Positions 15,010 through 23,148 of a stretch of DNA of 23,148 nt are shown piece after piece. The translations under genes were made by a program, and so were the position numbers. This DNA comes from an uncultured Flavobacteriales bacterium (lineage in GTDB: Bacteria > Bacteroidota > Bacteroidia > Flavobacteriales_D > Sanyastnellaceae). Under the pieces are notes generated by a model. It searched no databases, was not told where the DNA came from, and saw only the letters and a program-made list of their open reading frames with translations. Numbering within the stretch: position 1 is the first letter of the stretch; every line of letters begins with the position of its first letter. Where the stretch lies: the NCBI GenBank assembly GCA_937967465.1, contig CALBSW010000138.1, positions 1 to 23,148 on the forward strand, given 5' to 3'.

Positions 15010-15561
15010 ATGAGTGAAATCGACAAGAAGTGGTACGTCGTGCGCGCCATCGGCGGGCAGGAGAACAAAGCCAAGGGTTTCCTTGAGTCTGAGATCTCCG
15101 CGGCCGGCTTGTCCGATTACGTGGGCCAGATTCTGATCCCGACGGAGAAGGTGCTGCAGATCCGCAACGGCAAAAAGGTGACCAAGGAACGGAACCACTT
15201 CCCTGGTTACGTGTTTGTCGAGTGTGCCCTGGTGGGCGAAGTGCCGCACGTGATCCGCAACACACCGAGTGTCATCGGATTTCTCGGTGCGGAGAAGCGG
15301 GGAGACCCACTTCCACTTCGGGAGAATGAGGTGAACCGGATGCTCGGCCGGATGGACGAGTTGGCGGAGAGCGAGGAGGAGTTGGCCATCCCATACAAAG
15401 TCGGGGAGACCGTGAAGGTGGGCGATGGCCCATTCAACGGGTTCCACGGCACCATCGAAGAAATCAACGAGGAGAAGCGCAAGCTGAAGGTGATGGTGAA
15501 GATTTTCGGACGGAAGACCCCAGTGGAATTGGGCTTCCTCCAAGTGGAGAAGGAGAGCTGA
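15010..15561 (+). CDS. nusG: Transcription termination/antitermination factor NusG
   Basis: Binds RNA polymerase and links it to Rho or the ribosome. It has 183 residues with the NGN domain at about 7-115 (KWYVVRAIGGQENKAKGFLE, then NHFPGYVFVECAL and VIRNTPSVIGFLG) and a C-terminal KOW domain at about 128-180 (YKVGETVKVGDGPFNGFHGT). Length and domain order are standard, with no insertion. It lies between secE and the ribosomal protein genes; 127 nt follow before rplK. Confidence 0.97.
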   Translation: MSEIDKKWYVVRAIGGQENKAKGFLESEISAAGLSDYVGQILIPTEKVLQIRNGKKVTKERNHFPGYVFVECALVGEVPHVIRNTPSVIGFLGAEKRGDPLPLRENEVNRMLGRMDELAESEEELAIPYKVGETVKVGDGPFNGFHGTIEEINEEKRKLKVMVKIFGRKTPVELGFLQVEKES

Positions 15562-15688
15562 ACGCTGCTTAGAATCGAAGAGTTACTGAAACCAATCCAA
15601 ACAAGGAACAGCCAGGACGTCCCGTGCCCTGTCCCAGAATGCTTCCCTGGACACTGCGGCCGACCTGTTCATCATAAACAATAGATCC
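15562..15688 (+). other. Spacer / leader of rplK
   Basis: This 127-nt gap holds no ORF of note. It contains short complementary elements (for example CCAGG near 15612 and CCTGG near 15650, and the palindrome GGACGTCC) that could fold. In many bacteria the L11 leader carries the L1 binding site for autogenous control. I cannot identify that site with confidence and see no clear promoter here. Confidence 0.3.
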
Positions 15689-16126
15689 ATGGCTAAAGAA
15701 GTCGCCAAGTTGGTCAAACTGCAAGTGAGAGGTGGCGCTGCCAACCCCTCACCGCCGGTTGGTCCTGCACTCGGTGCGGCGGGTGTGAACATCATGGAGT
15801 TTTGCAAGCAGTTCAATGGGCGTACCCAGGACAAAGCAGGCAAAGTTCTCCCGGTGGTCATCACGGTGTACAGTGACAAGTCGTTTGACTTTGTCATCAA
15901 GACCCCCCCTGCAGCAGTGCAACTCATGGAAGCCGCCAAAATCAAGAAGGGTTCTCCGGAATCCAATCGACAGAAGGTGGGCAAAGTGACGTGGGACCAA
16001 GTCCGCACCATTGCAGAAGACAAGATGCCCGATCTCAATTGCTTCTCCATCGAATCCGCCATGAAGGTGGTCGCTGGAACGGCAAGGAGTATGGGGCTCA
16101 ACGTGACCGGCGATTCGCCTTTCTGA
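15689..16126 (+). CDS. rplK: Large ribosomal subunit protein uL11
   Basis: A 145-residue protein of the GTPase-associated centre. It begins MAKEVAKLVKLQVRGGAANP and has the N-terminal PPVGPALGAAGVNIMEFCKQFN block, the linker TPPAAVQLMEAAKIKKGSPE, and the C-terminal RNA-binding domain ending VAGTARSMGLNVTGD. Length and motifs are standard. It is the first gene of rplKAJL; rplA follows after 20 nt. Confidence 0.98.
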   Translation: MAKEVAKLVKLQVRGGAANPSPPVGPALGAAGVNIMEFCKQFNGRTQDKAGKVLPVVITVYSDKSFDFVIKTPPAAVQLMEAAKIKKGSPESNRQKVGKVTWDQVRTIAEDKMPDLNCFSIESAMKVVAGTARSMGLNVTGDSPF

Positions 16127-16146
16127 TCGTCTAATCATCAGACACA

Positions 16147-16842
16147 ATGGCAAAACTGACACGCAAACGCAAGGCCGCGCTCGACAAGTTCGACGTGGAC
16201 GCTGCGTACTCGCTTGACGAAGCAGCTGGCATCGTGAAGGAAATCTCCTCCACGACGTTCGACTCTTCTGTCGACCTCGCCGTCAGCCTCGGCGTGGATC
16301 CGCGCAAAGCCAACCAGATGGTGCGTGGCACGGTCTCCCTTCCTCACGGAAGTGGTAAGAACGTCCGCGTGCTGGTCCTCTGCAATCCCGACAAGGAGGC
16401 AGAGGCCAAGGAGGCTGGAGCGGACCACGTTGGTCTCGATGAGTATGTCGAGAAGATCAAAGGCGGATGGACCGATGTGGATGTGATCATCACGACCCCC
16501 CAAGTGATGGGCAAAGTGGGCGCCCTGGGCCGAGTTCTCGGACCACGTGGCCTCATGCCCAACCCGAAATCGGGTACTGTCACGATGGATGTCGCGAAGG
16601 CCGTCCAGGATGTTAAGGCGGGCAAGATCGATTTCAAGGTGGACAAGTACGGCATCATCCATGCTTCCGTAGGGAAGGTGAGTTTCTCCAAGGAGAAGCT
16701 CTCGGAGAATGCCAACGAAGTCCTTCAAACCTTGGTTCGTTTGCGTCCGTCTTCTGCGAAGGGCACCTACATCAAGAGCGTGTACATCAGCTCGACGATG
16801 TCCCCGGGTGTCCGGATTGAATCGAAGTCGCTCAACAGCTAA
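16147..16842 (+). CDS. rplA: Large ribosomal subunit protein uL1
   Basis: A 231-residue protein of the L1 stalk, also a known translational repressor of the L11-L1 mRNA in other bacteria. It starts MAKLTRKRKAALDKFDVDAA and carries DLAVSLGVDPRKANQMVRGT, the LPHGSGKNVRVLVLC block, the ribosomal L1 signature around LGRVLGPRGLMPNPKSGTV, and the C-terminal KGTYIKSVYISSTMSPGVRI. Length is normal. rplJ starts 11 nt after its stop. Confidence 0.98.
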   Translation: MAKLTRKRKAALDKFDVDAAYSLDEAAGIVKEISSTTFDSSVDLAVSLGVDPRKANQMVRGTVSLPHGSGKNVRVLVLCNPDKEAEAKEAGADHVGLDEYVEKIKGGWTDVDVIITTPQVMGKVGALGRVLGPRGLMPNPKSGTVTMDVAKAVQDVKAGKIDFKVDKYGIIHASVGKVSFSKEKLSENANEVLQTLVRLRPSSAKGTYIKSVYISSTMSPGVRIESKSLNS

Positions 16843-16853
16843 ACCAGGAATCC

Positions 16854-17378
16854 ATGACACGCGAAGAGAAAAACCAAGCGATCGAGGAGCTCCAGGCCAT
16901 GCTGCAGGACACCGATGTGGTGTACCTGACGGACGCTTCGAGTCTGAATTCTGCCGACACGACGAAGTTGCGCGGAGAATGCTACAAGGCTGACATCAAG
17001 CTGCAAGTGGTGAAAAACACACTGCTTCGCATCGCGATGGAACGTACTGAGGGCCGTGAATACGGTGAACTCATGGACGTGCTCAAAGGCCAAACTGCAC
17101 TCATGACGGGTTCCGTGGGCAATGCGCCTGCCAAACTCATCAAGGAGTTCCGCAAAAACAGCGAGCGCCCCATTTTGAAGGGGGCGTACGTCGAAGAAGC
17201 GGTGTACATCGGTGATGACCAATTGAAGGCCCTCACGGAGATCAAGAGCAAGGACGAACTCCTCGGAGAACTCGTCGGCCTCCTCCAGAGCCCCATGCGG
17301 AACGTCCTCGGCGCACTGCAATCCGGTGGCAACACCATTTCCGGACTGGTCAAAGCACTTGGCGAACGCGAAGGCTGA
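16854..17378 (+). CDS. rplJ: Large ribosomal subunit protein uL10
   Basis: A 174-residue base of the L7/L12 stalk. It starts MTREEKNQAIEELQAMLQDT and contains VVYLTDASSLNSADTTKLR, LQVVKNTLLRIAME, the conserved KGAYVEEAVYIGDDQ segment and a C-terminal helix VKALGEREG that would anchor L12 dimers. The sequence before the ATG contains CAGGAA, the closest to a Shine-Dalgarno among the ribosomal genes here, though weak. rplL follows after 48 nt. Confidence 0.96.
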   Translation: MTREEKNQAIEELQAMLQDTDVVYLTDASSLNSADTTKLRGECYKADIKLQVVKNTLLRIAMERTEGREYGELMDVLKGQTALMTGSVGNAPAKLIKEFRKNSERPILKGAYVEEAVYIGDDQLKALTEIKSKDELLGELVGLLQSPMRNVLGALQSGGNTISGLVKALGEREG

Positions 17379-17426
17379 CTTTGACACCCCAACTCAACAA
17401 ATAAGTAAACCCCAATACATCATATC

Positions 17427-17807
17427 ATGGCTGATTTGAAAACCATGGCAGAAGAGCTGGTGAACCTGACCGTTAAGGAGGTGAACGAGCTCGCAGAAAT
17501 CCTCAAGGAAGAGTATGGCATCGAGCCGGCAGCAGCCGCAGCCGTTGTCGCTGGTCCCGCCGCTGGCGGTGGCGAAGGCGGTGGCGCTGAGGAGAAGTCC
17601 GAGTTCGACGTGATCCTCAAGTCCGCTGGTGGCTCCAAGCTCGCCGTCGTGAAGCTCGTCAAGGAGCTGACCGGCCAGGGCCTGAAGGAGGCCAAGGGCA
17701 TCGTTGACGGCGCACCCGCCACCCTCAAGGAGGGCGTTGCCAAAGACGAGGCCGAGGCCCTCAAGTCCCAACTCGAGGAAGCTGGAGCCGAGGTTGAGAT
17801 CAAGTAA
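17427..17807 (+). CDS. rplL: Large ribosomal subunit protein bL12 (L7/L12)
   Basis: A 126-residue acidic stalk protein that recruits translation GTPases. The N-terminal dimerisation helices are at about 1-33 (VNLTVKEVNELAEILKEEYG), an Ala/Gly-rich hinge is at about 34-54 (AAAAAVVAGPAAGGGEGGG), and the C-terminal factor-binding domain is at about 58-126 (EFDVILKSAGGSKLAVVKLV, LTGQGLKEAKGIVDGAP). The leader is A/C-rich. The spacer after it holds a strong hairpin before rpoB. Confidence 0.98.
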   Translation: MADLKTMAEELVNLTVKEVNELAEILKEEYGIEPAAAAAVVAGPAAGGGEGGGAEEKSEFDVILKSAGGSKLAVVKLVKELTGQGLKEAKGIVDGAPATLKEGVAKDEAEALKSQLEEAGAEVEIK

Positions 17808-17828
17808 GATCACAACCCGCTGAATTTC

Positions 17829-17867
17829 AGAAGGTCAGGCTGGGCGCAGGTCCCGGTCTGACCTTCT
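17829..17867 (+). terminator. Long hairpin in the rplL-rpoB spacer (attenuator or processing site)
   Basis: AGAAGGTCAG (17829-17838) pairs perfectly with CTGACCTTCT (17858-17867). Inside, GCTGGG (17839-17844) pairs with CCCGGT (17852-17857) with two G-U pairs, giving a 16-bp stem and a 7-nt loop. TGTACCCC follows, without a T-run. E. coli has a partial terminator and an RNase III site in the same spacer (established knowledge), so I infer partial termination or cleavage that lowers rpoBC relative to rplJL. A smaller hairpin GTACCC/GGGTAC lies at 17869-17888. Confidence 0.7.
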
Positions 17868-17945
17868 TGTACCCCATATCGAGGGTACATCCCCAAAACC
17901 CACCTGCACCGTCTGCGATTTGTACACCTCCCAACAGCCGCACCC

Positions 17946-20900
17946 ATGTTGACGCCCCAACTGCAGCAGCGACACTCTTTCGCCAGCACCACACCGGACC
18001 TCGCCTATCCGGACTTCCTCGACATCCAACTCCGGTCCTTCCGCGAGTTCTTCCAGCTTGAGACCAAGCCAGAAGACCGTGAGAGTGAGGGTCTGTTCAA
18101 GGTGTTCAACGAGAACTTCCCCATCACGGACACCCGCAACCAGTTCGTGCTCGAGTTCCTCGATTACTTCATCGACCCCCCGCGCTACAGCATCGAAGAA
18201 TGCATCGAGCGTGGCCTCACGCACAGCGTTCCGCTCAAGGCGAAGCTGAAGCTGTACTGTACTGACCCCGAGCACGAGGACTTCGAGACCATCGTCCAGG
18301 ACGTGTACCTGGGCACCATTCCGTACATGACGCCCCGCGGCTCTTTCGTGGTCAACGGTGCGGAGCGCATCATCGTCAACCAGCTGCACCGTTCACCGGG
18401 CGTGTTCTTCGGCCAAAGCCGCCACGCCAATGGAACCAAGCTGTACAGCGCACGGATCATTCCGTTCAAGGGCAGCTGGATTGAATTCGCCACGGACATC
18501 AACAGCGTGATGTACGCGTACATCGACCGGAAGAAGAAGCTTCCTGTGACCACGTTGTTGCGTTCCATCGGCTACGAAGGCGACCGGGACATCCTGGGCA
18601 TCTTCGACCTCGCTGAAGAAGTCAAGGTCTCCAAGGCCGGTGTGAAGCGCGTGTTGGGACGCCGCCTCGCCGCCCGTGTCTTGAAGACGTGGATTGAGGA
18701 CTTCGTGGATGAGGACACCGGTGAAGTGGTGAGCATCGAGCGGAACGAGCTCGTACTCGACCGCGATACCGTCCTCGAAAAGGAGCACATCGAGCTCATC
18801 GTCGAATCCGGGTCCAAGACCATCATCCTCCACAAGGAGGACATCAATCAGGCCGATTACGCCATCATCCACAACACCCTCCAGAAGGACCCGTCCAACT
18901 CGGAGAAGGAAGCTGTGGAGTACATCTACCGTCAGCTGCGGAACGCCGAGCCGCCGGACATGGACACGGCACGAGGTGTGATCGACAAGCTGTTCTTCTC
19001 CGAGCAGCGTTACGACCTCGGTGAGGTGGGCCGCTTCCGCATCAATCGGAAGCTGGGCATTGACATGTCCGAGGAGTCCCGCACCCTGACCAAGGACGAC
19101 ATCATCCTCATCATCAAGTTCCTCATCGACCTCGTGAACTCGAAGTCCGATGTGGACGACATCGACCACCTCTCCAACCGCCGCATCCGCACGGTGGGCG
19201 AGCAGCTCCACAACCAGTTCGGTGTGGGTCTCGCCCGGATGGCCCGCACCATCCGCGAGCGCATGAATGTGCGCGACAACGAGGTGTTCACCCCGACCGA
19301 CCTGATCAACGCCAAGACGCTGAGCTCCGTGATCAATTCGTTCTTCGGAACGAACCAGCTGAGCCAGTTCATGGACCAGACCAACCCGCTGAGCGAGGTG
19401 ACGCACAAGCGCCGCATCTCTGCACTCGGTCCCGGCGGTCTGTCCCGTGAGCGCGCTGGCTTTGAGGTCCGTGACGTGCACTACACGCACTACGGCCGCC
19501 TGTGCACCATTGAGACGCCGGAAGGACCGAACATCGGTCTGATCAGCTCCCTCTGCGTGTACGCCAAGGTCAACCGCCTCGGCTTCATCGAGACCCCGTA
19601 CCGCGAGGTGGATGAAGGTGTGGCCAAGACCGGCAGCGAGGGCATCAAGTACCTGAGCGCCGAGGAAGAGGACAGCGCCATCATCGCCCAGGCGACGGTG
19701 GGTCTGAACGACGACGGTTCCTTCAAGAACGACATCATCAAGGCGCGCCTGCAAGGCGACTTCCCGTTGGTGGCGCCGAAGGAGATCAAGTACGTCGACG
19801 TCGCTCCCAACCAGATTGCCTCCATCGCGGCCTCCCTCATTCCGTTCCTCGAGAACGACGACGCCAACCGTGCGTTGATGGGATCCAACATGATGCGTCA
19901 GGCGGTTCCGCTGATGCGCCCGAACAGCCCGATCGTGGGAACCGGCCTCGAAGGTCAGGTGGCCCGCGACAGCCGCGTTCTGGTGACCGCAGAAGGCGAC
20001 GGTGTGGTGGAATACGTGGACGGCAACGAAATCCACATCCGCTACCAGATGGATGAGAACGACCGTCTCGTCTCCTTCGAGGAAGACGTGAAGGTTTACG
20101 ACATCACCAAGTTTGCGAAGACCAACCAAGGCACCTGCATCAACCTCAAGCCCATTGTCAGCAAGGGCATGCGGGTCGAAAAAGGCGACATCCTGGTTGA
20201 GGGGTATTCCACGCAATCCGGAGAGCTTGCGCTCGGCCAGAACATGAAGGTCGCCTTCATGCCGTGGAAGGGATACAACTTCGAGGACGCCATCGTGATT
20301 TCCGATCGCGTGGTCCGCGAGGACGTGTTCACTTCGCTGCACGTGACCGAATACAGCCTCGAGGTGCGCGACACCAAGCGGGGTCAGGAGGAGCTCACCG
20401 CTGCCATTCCGAATGTCAGCGAGGAGCCCACCAAGGACCTCGACGAGAATGGCCTGATTCGCATCGGTTCCCACGTGGGTGCTGGGGACATCCTCATCGG
20501 CAAGATCACGCCGAAAGGGGAGAGCGACCCGAGCCCGGAGGAGAAGCTCCTGCGCGCCATCTTCGGTGACAAGGCTGGAGACGTCAAGGATGCGTCCTTG
20601 AAGCTCGGTCCGAGCGCCAACGGCGTCGTCATCGACAAGATGCTGTTCTCCCGCATGGTCAAGGACCGCAAGGCCAAGGCTGCCGACAAGGCGATCATTG
20701 AGTCCATTGACGGAGAATTTGACAAGGAAGCCGCAGCACTGCGCAAGACCTTGGTTGAAAAGCTCATGAAGATCGTCGGAGGCAAGACCTCCCAAGGTGT
20801 CATGAACTACTACCAGGAGGTGCAGATCAAGAAGGGTGTGAAGTTCACGCAACGCGCCCTCCAGACGCTCGACTTCAGCATCGTCAACACCGACGGTTGG

Positions 20901-21761
20901 ACCCGCGACGAAGGCAACAACGCCCTCGTCAAGCGTGTGGTCCACAACTACAACCTGAAGTACAACGACCTCCTCGGTACGTTCAAGCGCAAGAAGTTCC
21001 AGGTGACGGTGGGTGACGAACTCCCCGCTGGCATTGTGAAGCTGGCCAAGGTCTTCGTCGCCAACAAGCGCAAGCTGAAGGTGGGTGACAAGATGGCTGG
21101 ACGCCACGGTAACAAGGGCATCGTGGCCCGAATCGTGCGCCAGGAGGACATGCCGTTCCTCGAAGATGGAACGCCGGTCGACATCGTGCTCAACCCGCTG
21201 GGCGTGCCTTCCCGAATGAACCTCGGTCAGATCTACGAGACGGTCCTCGGTTGGGCCGGTGAGAAGATGGGCATGAAGTTCGCCACGCCGATTTTCGACG
21301 GTGCGAGCCTCGACGAGATCAGCGGATTCACCGAAAAGGCCGGTGTGCCGAGCTTCGGTGTGACCCACCTCTACGACGGAGAGACGGGAGAGCGCTTTGA
21401 CCAGCCTGCCACGGTCGGTGTGATCTACATGATCAAGCTGAGCCACATGGTGGACGACAAGATGCACGCCCGTTCCATCGGTCCGTACAGCCTCATTACC
21501 CAGCAGCCGTTGGGCGGTAAGGCACAGTTCGGTGGACAGCGTTTTGGAGAGATGGAGGTGTGGGCCCTCGAGGCCTTCGGTGCCTCCCACATCCTTCAGG
21601 AGATCCTCACGGTCAAGTCCGACGACGTGGTCGGCCGGGCCAAGACTTACGAGGCCATTGTCAAGGGCGACCCGATGCCAACCCCAGGCATCCCGGAGTC
21701 CTTCAACGTTCTCATGCATGAATTGCGCGGATTGGGATTGACCGTGGCCCTCGAGGCCTGA
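17946..21761 (+). CDS. rpoB: DNA-directed RNA polymerase subunit beta
   Basis: The second-largest RNA polymerase subunit, 1271 residues (E. coli 1342). The start ATG at 17946 gives MLTPQLQQRHSF, just before the conserved YPDFLDIQLRSFREFF. The rifampicin region is at about 471-492 (NQLSQFMDQTNPLSEVTHKR) with Q474, F475, D477, H487, R490 and S492, all as in sensitive enzymes. THYGRLCTIETPEGPNIGLI follows. Active-centre motifs include MPWKGYNFEDAIVISDRVV, GRHGNKGIV with K1057, and the C-terminal LSHMVDDKMHARSIGPYSL and QPLGGKAQFGGQRFGEMEVW. No frameshift or unusual insertion is seen. A 138-nt spacer with hairpins precedes it; rpoC starts 35 nt after. Confidence 0.99.
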   Translation: MLTPQLQQRHSFASTTPDLAYPDFLDIQLRSFREFFQLETKPEDRESEGLFKVFNENFPITDTRNQFVLEFLDYFIDPPRYSIEECIERGLTHSVPLKAKLKLYCTDPEHEDFETIVQDVYLGTIPYMTPRGSFVVNGAERIIVNQLHRSPGVFFGQSRHANGTKLYSARIIPFKGSWIEFATDINSVMYAYIDRKKKLPVTTLLRSIGYEGDRDILGIFDLAEEVKVSKAGVKRVLGRRLAARVLKTWIEDFVDEDTGEVVSIERNELVLDRDTVLEKEHIELIVESGSKTIILHKEDINQADYAIIHNTLQKDPSNSEKEAVEYIYRQLRNAEPPDMDTARGVIDKLFFSEQRYDLGEVGRFRINRKLGIDMSEESRTLTKDDIILIIKFLIDLVNSKSDVDDIDHLSNRRIRTVGEQLHNQFGVGLARMARTIRERMNVRDNEVFTPTDLINAKTLSSVINSFFGTNQLSQFMDQTNPLSEVTHKRRISALGPGGLSRERAGFEVRDVHYTHYGRLCTIETPEGPNIGLISSLCVYAKVNRLGFIETPYREVDEGVAKTGSEGIKYLSAEEEDSAIIAQATVGLNDDGSFKNDIIKARLQGDFPLVAPKEIKYVDVAPNQIASIAASLIPFLENDDANRALMGSNMMRQAVPLMRPNSPIVGTGLEGQVARDSRVLVTAEGDGVVEYVDGNEIHIRYQMDENDRLVSFEEDVKVYDITKFAKTNQGTCINLKPIVSKGMRVEKGDILVEGYSTQSGELALGQNMKVAFMPWKGYNFEDAIVISDRVVREDVFTSLHVTEYSLEVRDTKRGQEELTAAIPNVSEEPTKDLDENGLIRIGSHVGAGDILIGKITPKGESDPSPEEKLLRAIFGDKAGDVKDASLKLGPSANGVVIDKMLFSRMVKDRKAKAADKAIIESIDGEFDKEAAALRKTLVEKLMKIVGGKTSQGVMNYYQEVQIKKGVKFTQRALQTLDFSIVNTDGWTRDEGNNALVKRVVHNYNLKYNDLLGTFKRKKFQVTVGDELPAGIVKLAKVFVANKRKLKVGDKMAGRHGNKGIVARIVRQEDMPFLEDGTPVDIVLNPLGVPSRMNLGQIYETVLGWAGEKMGMKFATPIFDGASLDEISGFTEKAGVPSFGVTHLYDGETGERFDQPATVGVIYMIKLSHMVDDKMHARSIGPYSLITQQPLGGKAQFGGQRFGEMEVWALEAFGASHILQEILTVKSDDVVGRAKTYEAIVKGDPMPTPGIPESFNVLMHELRGLGLTVALEA

Positions 21762-21796
21762 GTTGCTCCTGCTTTGAACTCATTGATCACCAAGAG

Positions 21797-23148
<1,352 letters not shown>

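Noticed and set aside
17869..17945. A promoter directly before rpoB (CGATTTG near 17916)
   Set aside because: The TA of TAnnTTTG is absent and no -33 element is found, so I do not call a promoter here.
19356..19421. Possible rifampicin-resistance change in rpoB
   Set aside because: All the main resistance positions (E. coli Q513, F514, D516, H526, R529, S531 equivalents) carry the sensitive residue. The T479 and V485 differences are at tolerant positions.
18393..21719. A 1108-codon open frame on the minus strand opposite rpoB, with similar long minus-strand frames at 7637-9505, 13057-14661, 21647-23137 and 1383-2711
   Set aside because: They mirror highly conserved plus-strand genes in a GC-rich genome whose codon pattern leaves few antisense stops. 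Their translations are rich in His, Leu, Val and Asp with no recognisable domain, and the minus frame at 13057-14661 even crosses tRNA genes.

Overview
The window is a GC-rich stretch (third codon positions are mostly G or C) in which every supported gene lies on the + strand. It most likely comes from the chromosome of a high-GC member of the Bacteroidota, probably Flavobacteriales-like. The evidence is: a type III glutamine synthetase; a TPR / beta-propeller / CarboxypepD / OmpA protein resembling PorE of type IX secretion; a Bacteroidota-type PurM of 400 residues; the order rpsU-xerC-hpf-tRNAs-tuf; start codons preceded by A/C-rich leaders with almost no Shine-Dalgarno sequence; and a sigma-ABfr-type promoter (CTTG, 19 bp, TACATTTG). 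The species cannot be named from this sequence.

Layout. (1) 1-1439: 3' part of glnN (GSIII), closed by a strong hairpin terminator. (2) 1470-11379: a tightly packed run with junctions from an 8-nt overlap to 43 nt: PorE-like envelope protein, purM, prfA, pyrF, a two-TM RCK potassium channel protein, an alanine/glycine:cation symporter, a membrane-anchored helix-hairpin-helix protein and an acyl-CoA dehydrogenase. These have unrelated functions but the spacing suggests shared transcripts. (3) 11407-12995: rpsU, xerC and hpf, with a 12-bp inverted repeat just before xerC and a terminator after hpf. (4) 12938-14677: a promoter overlapping that terminator, then tRNA-Thr(TGT), tRNA-Tyr, tRNA-Gly(TCC), tRNA-Thr(GGT) and tuf, the same gene order as the E. 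coli thrU-tyrU-glyT-thrT-tufB operon, closed by a 14-bp hairpin. (5) 14685-23148: tRNA-Trp, secE, nusG, rplK, rplA, rplJ, rplL, rpoB and the first third of rpoC, with a long hairpin in the rplL-rpoB spacer where other bacteria have an attenuator or processing site.

The second half is the translation and transcription core: EF-Tu and its tRNAs, ribosomal stalk proteins, NusG, SecE and the large RNA polymerase subunits, preceded by ribosome hibernation (Hpf) and chromosome dimer resolution (XerC). The first half adds nitrogen assimilation, purine and pyrimidine synthesis, translation termination, ion and amino acid transport and acyl-CoA oxidation.

I see no CRISPR array, insertion sequence, prophage, toxin-antitoxin pair or defence cassette, and no gene-free stretch above about 140 bases apart from tRNA genes. 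I did not find a novel multigene system. The points worth checking are regulatory structures and a few protein oddities, chiefly an arginine in the channel selectivity filter and a PorE-like protein without a lipobox.
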